Assembly: GCA_030632095.1 (NCBI GenBank) | Contig: DAOVJU010000010.1 | Location: 1 to 16,362, forward strand | DNA: 16,362 bases | From: Chlorobiota bacterium | GTDB taxonomy: Bacteria; Bacteroidota; Bacteroidia; Bacteroidales; B39-G9 | Direction of reading: 5' to 3' | Shown: positions 1 to 7,340 of the stretch, one piece after another | Numbering within the stretch: the stretch's first letter is position 1 | Layout: each line of letters starts with the position of its first letter | Position numbers and translations under genes: made by a program | Notes under the pieces: model-generated | Told to the model about the DNA's origin: nothing | Seen by the model: only the letters and a program-made list of their open reading frames with translations | Database searches by the model: none

Positions 1-2
1 AA

Positions 3-719
3 TTAGAAATAAAAAACCCCTATACTATAGCCTACGATTTACCTTTTGGCTGTCCGGGCTGGTTGCAGGCCACTATTCAGGCTGATTATTTTATAAAATC
101 CGGGGATGCCAAAAAGGTACTTGTTATCGGGACTGATATATTATCCAGGGTTTCCGATCCGCATGACAGAGACAGTATGTTGTATGCTGATGGCGCTGGA
201 GCTACTGTTTTGGAAGCCAAAAGGAGTGATAATCCCATTGGAATACTTGCACATAAAACACGCTCGGATACTCTTTTATATTCTAAAATGTTATATATGG
301 GTAAATCATATAATCCTGACAATGAAAATAAGGATGACATTTTTTTAAAGATGAATGGTAGAAAGCTTTATCAGTACGCACTTGAAAGAGTACCTCAAGC
401 AATAAAAGACTGTCTTGAAAAGTGCAATACTCATCTTAACAAAATTGCAAAAGTACTAATACACCAGGCAAATGGAAAAATGGATGATGCAATATTAAAA
501 AGGCTTTATCGTCTTTATGATATAATTGATATACCTATAAACATCATGCCAATGACAATTGCATGGTTGGGCAATTCATCTGTAGCGACCATACCAACTT
601 TATTAGATCTCATATTAAAAGATAAGTTGAAAACGCACAAAATAAACAAAGGCGACATCCTTGTTTTCGCATCCGTTGGAGCAGGAATGAATATTAATAC
701 ATTGATTTACAAGATGTAA
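3..719 (+). CDS. KASIII-family 3-oxoacyl-ACP synthase, 5'-truncated
   Basis: C-terminal part (238 residues visible) of a thiolase-fold ketosynthase of the FabH/KASIII type. The reading frame is open from the window edge, so the true start lies upstream. The Cys-His-Asn triad is visible: the nucleophile Cys in FGCPGW (codon 51-53), His in LIHQAN (codon 462-464) and Asn in LGNSSVAT (codon 573-575). The YADGAGATVLE stretch is the usual KASIII core strand. These enzymes condense an acyl-CoA or acyl group with malonyl-ACP, or in DarB-type members join two acyl chains. In APE/flexirubin/dialkylresorcinol clusters such an enzyme starts chains or makes the resorcinol ring; which applies here cannot be told from the fragment. 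It is separated from the ABC genes by 196 bp. The KASIII call is firm, the specific role is not. Confidence 0.88.
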   Translation, partial: LEIKNPYTIAYDLPFGCPGWLQATIQADYFIKSGDAKKVLVIGTDILSRVSDPHDRDSMLYADGAGATVLEAKRSDNPIGILAHKTRSDTLLYSKMLYMGKSYNPDNENKDDIFLKMNGRKLYQYALERVPQAIKDCLEKCNTHLNKIAKVLIHQANGKMDDAILKRLYRLYDIIDIPINIMPMTIAWLGNSSVATIPTLLDLILKDKLKTHKINKGDILVFASVGAGMNINTLIYKM

Positions 720-915
720 TTAAATATTGTTGGAAATAAATGTTCAGTTGCCAATCCCGTATGTACAGGACTATACGCAATAGCTGGTAAGTTAGAAAAT
801 GAAAATCCGGTACTTGATAAAACATCTGTTAATAACCAGTGTTAAGGACAAGTGGAGGAAAATTGCGAATAATGAGGGGAAAATATACAAAATTTTAAAA
901 GCTCTGTAAATTTTA
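720..915. other. Intergenic spacer between KASIII gene and ABC ATPase gene
   Basis: 196 bp with no convincing gene. The frame of the upstream KASIII gene stays open for 41 further codons after its TAA, to a TAA at 843-845, and would encode a short Cys-containing peptide, but it has no ATG, GTG or TTG start. I see no strong terminator hairpin and no exact match to the Bacteroidota -7 box. It presumably holds the 3' end of one transcript and the leader of the ABC genes, unless transcription reads through. Confidence 0.5.
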
Positions 916-1668
916 ATGGGCAATAAACCTTTAATAGAAATAAAGAACCTGGTTAAGTATTATAAGGGGAGTTTTGAACCTGCCCTCAATGACTTGACAT
1001 TAAACGTATATGAAGGTGAAATATTTGGTTTGTTAGGGCCAAATGGCGCGGGCAAAACCACAACTATATCAATTTTGTGTGGTTTGCTTTTAATGACATC
1101 TGGTGAGGTTACTATAGCCGGGCACAAGTTAAAAGATGAAGTACGCAAAATTAAAACACTTATAGGTGTAGTATCTCAGGATATTGCTTTATATGATAAT
1201 TTAACAGCCTACGAGAACTTAAAATATTTTGGCAGCCTTTATGGTATGAATTCAAAACATCTCGATGAAAAAATAAATGTTTCGCTTGAACGATTAGGAC
1301 TTCTTAAACAAGGAAATACTCGTATTAAGAAATTCTCAGGGGGAATGAAACGAAGAATTAATCTTTTAGCAGGAATCTTACATGAACCATTACTATTATT
1401 TCTTGATGAACCTACTGTTGGCGTTGATGCACAAACACGCAGAATAATTCTTGATTATCTTAAGGATTTGAATAATAACGGAACCACAATAATGTATTCA
1501 TCACATTTACTGGATGAAGCCGAAAAATTCTGTTCAAATATTGTTATCATTGATTATGGCGAAATAATTTGCAGTGGGTCTCCTGGCGAAATAGTTAAAT
1601 CACAGAAGGAAGCTGACACACTTGAAGATGTTTTTATTGAACTTACAGGCAGAAAGGTCAGGGATTAA
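916..1668 (+). CDS. ABC-2-type exporter, ATP-binding protein
   Basis: A 250-residue cytoplasmic nucleotide-binding subunit of the CcmA/drug-exporter type. All ABC motifs are present: Walker A GPNGAGKTT (41-49), Q-loop Gln88, signature SGGMKRR (141-147), Walker B LLLFLDEP (159-166) and the H-loop His197 in SSHLLDEAE. Length is normal for a stand-alone ABC-2 ATPase. The ATG at 916 gives the usual short lead into the first beta strand (LIEIKNLVKYY). No Shine-Dalgarno is visible, as is normal for Bacteroidota. The next gene, the permease, starts one base after its stop, so the two form one transporter operon. In this setting it is likely an exporter for the cluster's lipid or polyene product, or an immunity pump; the substrate is inferred only from the neighbourhood. 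Confidence 0.95.
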   Translation: MGNKPLIEIKNLVKYYKGSFEPALNDLTLNVYEGEIFGLLGPNGAGKTTTISILCGLLLMTSGEVTIAGHKLKDEVRKIKTLIGVVSQDIALYDNLTAYENLKYFGSLYGMNSKHLDEKINVSLERLGLLKQGNTRIKKFSGGMKRRINLLAGILHEPLLLFLDEPTVGVDAQTRRIILDYLKDLNNNGTTIMYSSHLLDEAEKFCSNIVIIDYGEIICSGSPGEIVKSQKEADTLEDVFIELTGRKVRD

Positions 1669-1669
1669 T

Positions 1670-2950
1670 ATGAGAAAGATAGTTAATACTATACACAAAG
1701 AGGCTGTTTTGTTAATACGTGACAAGGAAGGTTTGGCCCTGATGTTCCTGATGCCCCTTATTCTGGTAATTGTGGTTACCCTTTTGCAACATAAAATATA
1801 CCAAAACGTCAATGAAACACACATTCAGCTTGTTTTAATCGATTATGATCAGGATTCAGTTGGATTAGCATTTCGTAAAGGTGTGCAAAGTAGTGGTATT
1901 TTTGAAGTTACCCTTATTACCAGGGAGGATAAAATTAAACTTTCTGATGCGAAAAAACTGGTAGCTAAAGGAAAATACCAGATGGGAATTTATATTCCTG
2001 AAGGTACTACTCAAATAATTAAAAACAGGGTTATATCCGTGGTAAAATCACAGTTGCCATTAAATGTAATGCCTGAAATTGATATTGATAACCAAAATAA
2101 TGAAAAAGTAGAACTATTTTTTGATCCTATCACAAAAGCATCATTTCAAAATATTGTTAAAGGAACATTAAACGAGTTTATTGCAAAGATTGAAACAAGG
2201 ATGGTATTTATTACCTATTCAAAGGTAATTGATGCTATTACAAATCAAAATACAAACATAGTTTATCCTGCCACATCAGCAATTGTATTTAAAGAAAGTT
2301 ATGTTAGTGAGTATAACCGTGGGATTGTGCCAAATGCAGTTCAGCATAATGTTCCTGCCTGGACTTTATTTGCTATGTTTTTTATTTGTATGCCAGTGGC
2401 CGGAAATATAATCAGGGAAAGGAAGGAAGGCCTTTCAGCCCGTATAAAAACAATACCGGTATCATATTTTATTATTATAATGGGTAAAGCATTTGTTTTT
2501 GTTATGGTTTGTATTTTACAAGCTACAATGATTATAGCAGTGGGTAAATTTCTTTTGCCACTTTTTGACATGCCTGAACTTATTCTTGGTAGTAACATAA
2601 GTGGGCTGTTACTTATTGTCATATCGAGTGCCCTTGCAGCAACCGGGTATGGGGCTATGATAGGAACCCTTTCAACATCATTTATTCAGGCCTCTAGCTT
2701 TGGGGCTGTTTCAGTAGTAATTCTTGCTGCATTAGGCGGTGTATGGATTCCTGTTTATTTAATGAGCCAGGCGATGAGAAACATAAGTGCTTTTTCACCA
2801 ATGAGTTGGGGTATAAAAGGTTTTTATGAGGTATTTTTGCGTAATAGTACTCTTATAGATGTATTGCCTCATGCCGTAAAACTTTTGGCATTTTTTATTA
2901 TTTGTATTTCAATAGCTATAGTTTACAGAAAGTTAAAAAATACCGTATAA
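1670..2950 (+). CDS. ABC-2-type exporter, permease
   Basis: A 426-residue membrane subunit with the ABC-2 layout: one N-terminal membrane helix (about 22-41), a large extracytoplasmic domain (about 42-225), then five helices (about 227-245, 262-285, 305-328, 338-360 and 401-420). The segment after the second helix (GNIIRERKEGLSARIKTIPV) is the typical cytoplasmic coupling element of this family. I chose the ATG at 1670, one base after the ATPase stop. An in-frame ATG at 1622 lies inside the ATPase gene and would add 16 polar residues that do not look like the family N-terminus. It works as a dimer with the ATPase encoded directly upstream. The large periplasmic domain resembles exporters that hand substrate onward across the envelope; the substrate is unknown. 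Confidence 0.93.
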   Translation: MRKIVNTIHKEAVLLIRDKEGLALMFLMPLILVIVVTLLQHKIYQNVNETHIQLVLIDYDQDSVGLAFRKGVQSSGIFEVTLITREDKIKLSDAKKLVAKGKYQMGIYIPEGTTQIIKNRVISVVKSQLPLNVMPEIDIDNQNNEKVELFFDPITKASFQNIVKGTLNEFIAKIETRMVFITYSKVIDAITNQNTNIVYPATSAIVFKESYVSEYNRGIVPNAVQHNVPAWTLFAMFFICMPVAGNIIRERKEGLSARIKTIPVSYFIIIMGKAFVFVMVCILQATMIIAVGKFLLPLFDMPELILGSNISGLLLIVISSALAATGYGAMIGTLSTSFIQASSFGAVSVVILAALGGVWIPVYLMSQAMRNISAFSPMSWGIKGFYEVFLRNSTLIDVLPHAVKLLAFFIICISIAIVYRKLKNTV

Positions 2951-3061
2951 TTTTGAGTAAATTACAGTTGATGAAAAAAAGCGAATTAAGTATATACTTA
3001 AACAGAAATAATACTTTTGTAATTTTCCGGAATGTGATTTCTAATAAAAAAGGATTTATTA
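2951..3061 (+). promoter_or_regulatory. Candidate promoter region of the ketosynthase block, with a 14-bp palindrome
   Basis: This 111-bp gap separates the ABC genes from the polyketide block. It holds a perfect palindrome, TAAGTATATACTTA (2987-3000), and a match to the Bacteroidota -7 box TAnnTTTG at 3012-3019 (TACTTTTG), 42 bases before the ATG at 3062. No TTTG -33 element sits at the expected 19-21 bp spacing. A second -7-like match occurs at 2948-2955, across the permease stop codon, so chance matches are easy in this AT-rich DNA. The palindrome could be an operator. The evidence is weak. Confidence 0.28.
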
Positions 3062-4198
3062 ATGCAATTAAATAAAACATATGTAATATCGGATAATATT
3101 ATTTCAGCTTTAGGTTTCTCAACAGAAGCTAATATTGAAAAATTACGTAAAAACCAAACAGGATTAAAAATTTCAAATAAGAAGGATTGGACTAACGAAC
3201 CACTTCCATTGGGAATTATTGATCCTGAAGAACTACAATACCAGGTTCAAAAAAATGAGTTAACGGGTTTTTCAAAATTTGAGCAATTGCTTATATTATC
3301 TACAAAAGATGCACTAGAAGGATCAAATGTAGATATTCGGTCGCATAAAACAATAATAATTATATCAACAACAAAAGGGAATATTGATCAATTGCAAAAT
3401 GGATCAATACCTGAATCCGCGTATTTATGGAGTTCTGCTTCGAAAATTCAACAATATTTTTCGTCTCCCATAAAGCCTTTAATTATATCAAATGCTTGTA
3501 TATCAGGAGTTTTGGCTTTAAACCAGGGAATGCGAATGATTCGTCATGGATTATATGATAATGTAATAGTTACAGGAAGTGATATTTTATGTAAGTTTAT
3601 TATTTCTGGTTTTCAGTCGTTTAAGTCGCTCAGCCTTGAACCTTGCAAACCATTCGACATAAATCGTGATGGTTTATCAATAGGAGAAGGAGCAGGTACA
3701 ATTATCCTGTCAAAAAATAATCAATCAACAAGTTATTCAAATATCGAATTAGTGAATGGGGCATCAGCCAACGATGCAAATCATATTTCCGGCCCGTCGC
3801 GGACAGGAGAAGGATTATATCTTGCAATTAAGAATACACTTAAAGATTGGGATAAAGAAGTTGATTATATTTCAGCCCATGGCACTGCAACTCCATATAA
3901 TGATGATATGGAATCAAAAGCCATTAAACGAAACAAGCTAGAACTTGTTCCTGTGAATAGTTTTAAAGGATATATCGGGCATACACTTGGGGCAGCGGGA
4001 ATAATCGAAGCCATTATGGGATTACAGTCCATGCAAAACAATTATTTAATAAAAACACAAGGATGTAATGAAATTGGTGTAGCAGAAAATATAAACATCA
4101 TAGTTAAAAATTCAGATCACGAAATAAAAACTTTGTTAAAAACCGGCTCTGGTTTTGGAGGTTCAAATGCAGCAGCGCTTTTTTATAAACATGGATGA
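3062..4198 (+). CDS. Beta-ketoacyl-ACP synthase (KAS II-like), catalytically intact
   Basis: A 378-residue condensing enzyme of the KAS I/II type. Catalytic residues are all present: Cys146 in SNACISG, His273 in SAHGTATPYND, Lys302 and His307 in SFKGYIGHTLGAAG, and the C-terminal GSGFGGSNA loop. It should carry out decarboxylative condensation of malonyl-ACP with an acyl chain on the enzyme. The N-terminus and the central region (about 90-135) are divergent and shorter than in housekeeping FabF, which is usually a little over 400 residues. This fits a specialised cluster enzyme rather than the primary fatty acid synthase. It opens a run of overlapping genes: the next gene starts 8 bp inside its 3' end. 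In APE systems comparable ketosynthases pair with a non-catalytic partner; which partner it uses here is inference. Confidence 0.93.
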   Translation: MQLNKTYVISDNIISALGFSTEANIEKLRKNQTGLKISNKKDWTNEPLPLGIIDPEELQYQVQKNELTGFSKFEQLLILSTKDALEGSNVDIRSHKTIIIISTTKGNIDQLQNGSIPESAYLWSSASKIQQYFSSPIKPLIISNACISGVLALNQGMRMIRHGLYDNVIVTGSDILCKFIISGFQSFKSLSLEPCKPFDINRDGLSIGEGAGTIILSKNNQSTSYSNIELVNGASANDANHISGPSRTGEGLYLAIKNTLKDWDKEVDYISAHGTATPYNDDMESKAIKRNKLELVPVNSFKGYIGHTLGAAGIIEAIMGLQSMQNNYLIKTQGCNEIGVAENINIIVKNSDHEIKTLLKTGSGFGGSNAAALFYKHG

Positions 4199-4820
4199 GA
4201 AATTATATATATCAAGTTTTATTCGCCTGGTGGATGCAAAGCTTCAGCTTAATGAAAAAACATTAATGCATGAAGATAATAGCATTACATTTAAAGAAAT
4301 CTCAAAGAAAATTTACAAACAATTTGAGTTAAAATATATCAAGTTTTTCAAGATGGATGAACATTCAAAACTTGGTTTTCTTCCAGCAAGTATATTGCTG
4401 AATAATTTGAATCTTGATTATGAGCCTGATAAGGTTGCTATGATTATGTTTAATGCAGAATCAACTATGCATACTGACAATAATTATGTTACCACTTTAG
4501 ATACAATACCCAGTCCGGCCGTATTTGTATATACCCTGCCAAATATCGTAATTGGTGAGATTTGTATTAAATTCAAATTAAGGGGAGAAAATACTTTTTT
4601 CATTGAAAAAGATTTTAATGCCGACAGCATTTTTCAAATGGTGGATATTTTATTTAAAACATCAAACACCCGGGCTTGTCTTACAGGCTGGGTAAACTTT
4701 AAATCACAACAAGATTATAACTGTACACTATATTTAGTTGAAAGAGTTGTTGAACAACAAAATTATATTATTTTTGAGCCGAAAAATATTGACAAGATTT
4801 ATAGAGGAGAATTAAAATGA
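4191..4820 (+). CDS. Half-length ketosynthase-like protein without active-site residues (Ketoacyl-synt_2 type)
   Basis: A 209-residue protein covering only the N-terminal half of a ketosynthase fold. The stretch SPAVFVYTLPNIVIGEICIK (109-128) aligns with the conserved ketosynthase segment ahead of the nucleophile (LPN..AGQI.IK in active enzymes). The position where the catalytic Cys should lie (about 138-144, FFIEKDFNA) has none. The chain ends soon after, so both catalytic His motifs are absent. It resembles the short 'beta-ketoacyl synthase N-terminal' proteins (PF13723) known from APE-like clusters. It cannot condense by itself and is probably a structural or chain-length partner. I prefer the ATG at 4191, which overlaps the upstream stop by 8 bp and begins with an LYISSFIRL strand; in-frame ATGs at 4155 and 4167 lie deeper inside the upstream gene. 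Confidence 0.8.
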   Translation: MDEKLYISSFIRLVDAKLQLNEKTLMHEDNSITFKEISKKIYKQFELKYIKFFKMDEHSKLGFLPASILLNNLNLDYEPDKVAMIMFNAESTMHTDNNYVTTLDTIPSPAVFVYTLPNIVIGEICIKFKLRGENTFFIEKDFNADSIFQMVDILFKTSNTRACLTGWVNFKSQQDYNCTLYLVERVVEQQNYIIFEPKNIDKIYRGELK

Positions 4821-5074
4821 ATGAATTGATTAAAAACATAAAAGAGCAGGTTATTGAGCAGTTAAACCTGGAAGATTTGAGCCCGGATGAAATTAGTGAA
4901 ACAGAATCGCTTTTTGGTGAAGGTTTAGGATTAGATTCAATTGATGCTTTAGAACTAATGGTCCTGCTTGAAAGGGAATATGGTATTAAAGTTGAAAATC
5001 CTGCAGACGGTAAGGAAATATTTTCTTCAATAAATTCAATGGCAGAATTTATTGAGGCCAATAGAAAAAAATAA
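4817..5074 (+). CDS. Acyl carrier protein
   Basis: An 85-residue acidic helical carrier protein. The phosphopantetheine attachment site is Ser41 in GLGLDSIDALELMVLLE, a textbook ACP helix II context. The product would carry the growing acyl/polyene chain as a thioester to the ketosynthases and the dehydratase. The start overlaps the upstream stop in an ATGA arrangement (4817-4820), showing translational coupling. The following ketosynthase begins 21 bp after its stop. It is distinct from a housekeeping ACP in context, being embedded among four ketosynthase-like genes. APE clusters often have two ACPs; only one is visible here. Activation needs a phosphopantetheinyl transferase, which is not encoded in the window. 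Confidence 0.95.
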   Translation: MNELIKNIKEQVIEQLNLEDLSPDEISETESLFGEGLGLDSIDALELMVLLEREYGIKVENPADGKEIFSSINSMAEFIEANRKK

Positions 5075-5095
5075 TTAAACGGAAATTATTTTTTA

Positions 5096-6280
5096 ATGAA
5101 AGTTTATGTTTCAGGTATAGGATTGATTTCTGCTATTGGCAGGACTATTGATGAAAACCTAATCTCGCTGCGTGAAAAAAAAACAGGAATAACTAAGATT
5201 GAGATTTTAAAAACAATTCATAGTGATAAAAATGTAGCTGGTGAAATAAAACTTACTAATGAAGAGTTATCTAAAGATTTAAATACCCCTGAAGTTAATT
5301 CCTATCCCCGGACAACATTATTGGCTATCCATGCTGCAAAAGAAGCATATAAAAATGCCGGGCTTGAAAATGACAGCAATTTTAGAACAGGTGTTATAAT
5401 TGGCACTACAGTTGGTGGGATGGACCGTAGTGAAATATATTATAAAAACCCGAAAGAAAACAGCGATTTTATTAGAACACATCATTGTGGTTTTATTACC
5501 GAAAAGGTAGCAGAGTACCTCAATGCTTTTGATATGATTTCAACCATTAGTACAGCTTGTTCTTCAGGACTGAACTCAATGTTGCTTGGAGCGCGTTTAA
5601 TAAAAAACAATATGTTAGACAGGGTCGTTGTAGGAGGAACTGATTCATTATCCAGGTTTACACTGAACGGGTTTAAAACCTTAATGATACTTGATCCGGA
5701 AATCTGTGCACCATTTGATAAAAACAGAAAGGGTTTAAACCTGGGCGAAGGTGCGGGTTTTTTAATTATTGAATCAGAGCGGTCATTAGAAAAAAGGGGC
5801 AAAGATCCAATTTGTGAGCTATCAGGATATGGAAACGCTAACGATGCATTTCATCAGACAGCCAGCACAGAAGATGGAACAGGTCCTTATCTCTCAATGG
5901 AAAAAGCATTGAAAGTTGCAAATCTTAAACCGGAAGATATTGATTATATCAATGTACACGGGACAGGAACCAATAACAACGACATTACTGAGGGAATAGC
6001 ACTTAAAAGATTGTTTAAGAATAATGTTCCCTTATTTAGTTCTACTAAAAGTTTTACAGGCCATACATTAGGCGCTTCAGGCGGAATTGAAGCAGTTTTT
6101 TCAGTATTGTCAATTAAACATGATTTAATATTTCCGAACATAAATTTTAGTGAACCAATTGAAGAACTTGGATTAATTCCAGTAACAGAAGTCTTAGAAG
6201 GAAAAGGAATTCGAAATGTGATGACTAATTCATTTGGATTTGGTGGTAATGATTCTACATTAATCTTCTCAAAAATCTGA
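5096..6280 (+). CDS. Beta-ketoacyl-ACP synthase II-like enzyme, catalytically intact
   Basis: A 394-residue condensing enzyme, the most FabF-like of the set. The catalytic residues are Cys155 in STACSSG, His288 in NVHGTGTNNND, Lys318 and His323 in TKSFTGHTLGASGG, and the NSFGFGGND loop near the C-terminus. The N-terminal YVSGIGLISAIG strand is standard, which supports the ATG at 5096. It should elongate ACP-bound chains with malonyl units. The gene lies between the ACP and a nucleophile-less homologue that starts 1 bp after its stop. That is the classic KS-CLF arrangement of type II polyketide synthases, so these two are the most likely heterodimer. The pairing is inferred from adjacency and the complementary active-site state. 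Confidence 0.95.
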   Translation: MKVYVSGIGLISAIGRTIDENLISLREKKTGITKIEILKTIHSDKNVAGEIKLTNEELSKDLNTPEVNSYPRTTLLAIHAAKEAYKNAGLENDSNFRTGVIIGTTVGGMDRSEIYYKNPKENSDFIRTHHCGFITEKVAEYLNAFDMISTISTACSSGLNSMLLGARLIKNNMLDRVVVGGTDSLSRFTLNGFKTLMILDPEICAPFDKNRKGLNLGEGAGFLIIESERSLEKRGKDPICELSGYGNANDAFHQTASTEDGTGPYLSMEKALKVANLKPEDIDYINVHGTGTNNNDITEGIALKRLFKNNVPLFSSTKSFTGHTLGASGGIEAVFSVLSIKHDLIFPNINFSEPIEELGLIPVTEVLEGKGIRNVMTNSFGFGGNDSTLIFSKI

Positions 6281-6281
6281 T

Positions 6282-7340
6282 ATGGCAATTTATATAAATG
6301 CATCACAAGCTATATCTCCTCAATTAACATTTCAGCAAGATAAATTCCTTGATGAAGTTAAAGAGTATAGTACTTTAATGATTTCTGTACAGCCTGATTT
6401 TAAAGATTTTTTCAACATTATGGAACTTCGGCGTATGAGCAGGATTATGAAAATTAACAATACCACTGCTTTAGAAAGCCTGAAGGAAGCTGGTATTGAT
6501 AATCCGGGTGCAATAAATACCGGCACAGGTAACGGATGTATAGAAGATACTGAGAAGTTTTTGAATAAAATGTTAGATACCAATGAAGGGTTCTTAAATC
6601 CAACAACTTTTATTCAATCAACACACAATACCCTTGGTGCTCAAATCGCATTAAATAAAAAATGTCATAACTACAATATTACATATGTTCAAAAAACACT
6701 CTCCTTTGAGTGGGCGTTATTAGACAGTATAATGCTTATTAACGAAGGAGAAGCTGACAATATCCTTGTTGGTGGCATTGATGAAATAACAAAAGAGAAT
6801 TATGAACTTAAGAAGAATTTAAATTTGTGGAAGAAAGAACCTTTTAGCAACCTGGAATTATTGAATTCAACCACTAATGGTACAATTCCCGGAGAAGGTG
6901 CTGCTTTTTTTGTGATTTCTTCAGAAAAATCAGAAAATTGTTATGCCAAAATAGAATTCCTGAATTTTAAACACAGAATTAACGGGTTTGATGATCTAAG
7001 TAGTTTTTTTAATGCCAATTTGCAGGCAAATAATTTAACAATTGCAGATATTGATTTGGTACTGTATGGAATAAATGGAGATGTTACCGAAGATAAAGTT
7101 TATTATGAACTAAAAGATTCTGTATTTAAAGATGTCGCGGGGGGTTATTTCAAGCACCTTTCGGGAGAATTCGATACATCGTCAGCTTTTGCACTATGGT
7201 TGGCATCGAATATTCTAAAAAATAACCAGGTTCCGGAGATTGTTAAAATTGACAAGAAAGAGGTTCAGCCTGATCGAATTCTTATATACAATCAGGATAA
7301 TAACAAAAATCATTCAATTATAGTATTGTCTAAATGTTAG
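6282..7340 (+). CDS. Degenerate ketosynthase homologue, chain-length-factor-like
   Basis: A 352-residue ketosynthase-fold protein with a lost active site. The stretch THNTLGAQIAL (114-124) matches the pre-nucleophile segment, but the nucleophile elbow reads YVQKTLSFEWALL (135-147) with no Cys. The first His motif is replaced by LYGINGDVTED (261-271). A His remains at 292 in the third motif (YFKHLSGEFDTSSA), and the PGEGAAFF core strand (203-210) is kept. It is shorter than an active KAS II. This pattern matches the chain length factors of type II polyketide synthases and of APE systems, where the inactive partner shapes the chain tunnel. It starts 1 bp after the intact ketosynthase upstream and overlaps the next gene by 7 bp. 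The role as the upstream enzyme's partner is inference. Confidence 0.86.
   Translation: MAIYINASQAISPQLTFQQDKFLDEVKEYSTLMISVQPDFKDFFNIMELRRMSRIMKINNTTALESLKEAGIDNPGAINTGTGNGCIEDTEKFLNKMLDTNEGFLNPTTFIQSTHNTLGAQIALNKKCHNYNITYVQKTLSFEWALLDSIMLINEGEADNILVGGIDEITKENYELKKNLNLWKKEPFSNLELLNSTTNGTIPGEGAAFFVISSEKSENCYAKIEFLNFKHRINGFDDLSSFFNANLQANNLTIADIDLVLYGINGDVTEDKVYYELKDSVFKDVAGGYFKHLSGEFDTSSAFALWLASNILKNNQVPEIVKIDKKEVQPDRILIYNQDNNKNHSIIVLSKC

Noticed and set aside
86..340. Minus-strand frame across the KASIII gene
   Set aside because: It is antisense to a conserved KASIII core and its translation has no recognisable motif.
1622..1669. Longer permease with the ATG at 1622
   Set aside because: It lies inside the ATPase gene and adds a polar stretch before the family-typical N-terminus; the ATG at 1670 fits better.
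4155..4190. Longer half-ketosynthase with the ATG at 4155 or 4167
   Set aside because: It would overlap the upstream KS gene by 44 or 32 bp and add residues ahead of the first beta strand. The ATG at 4191 gives a compact 8-bp overlap.
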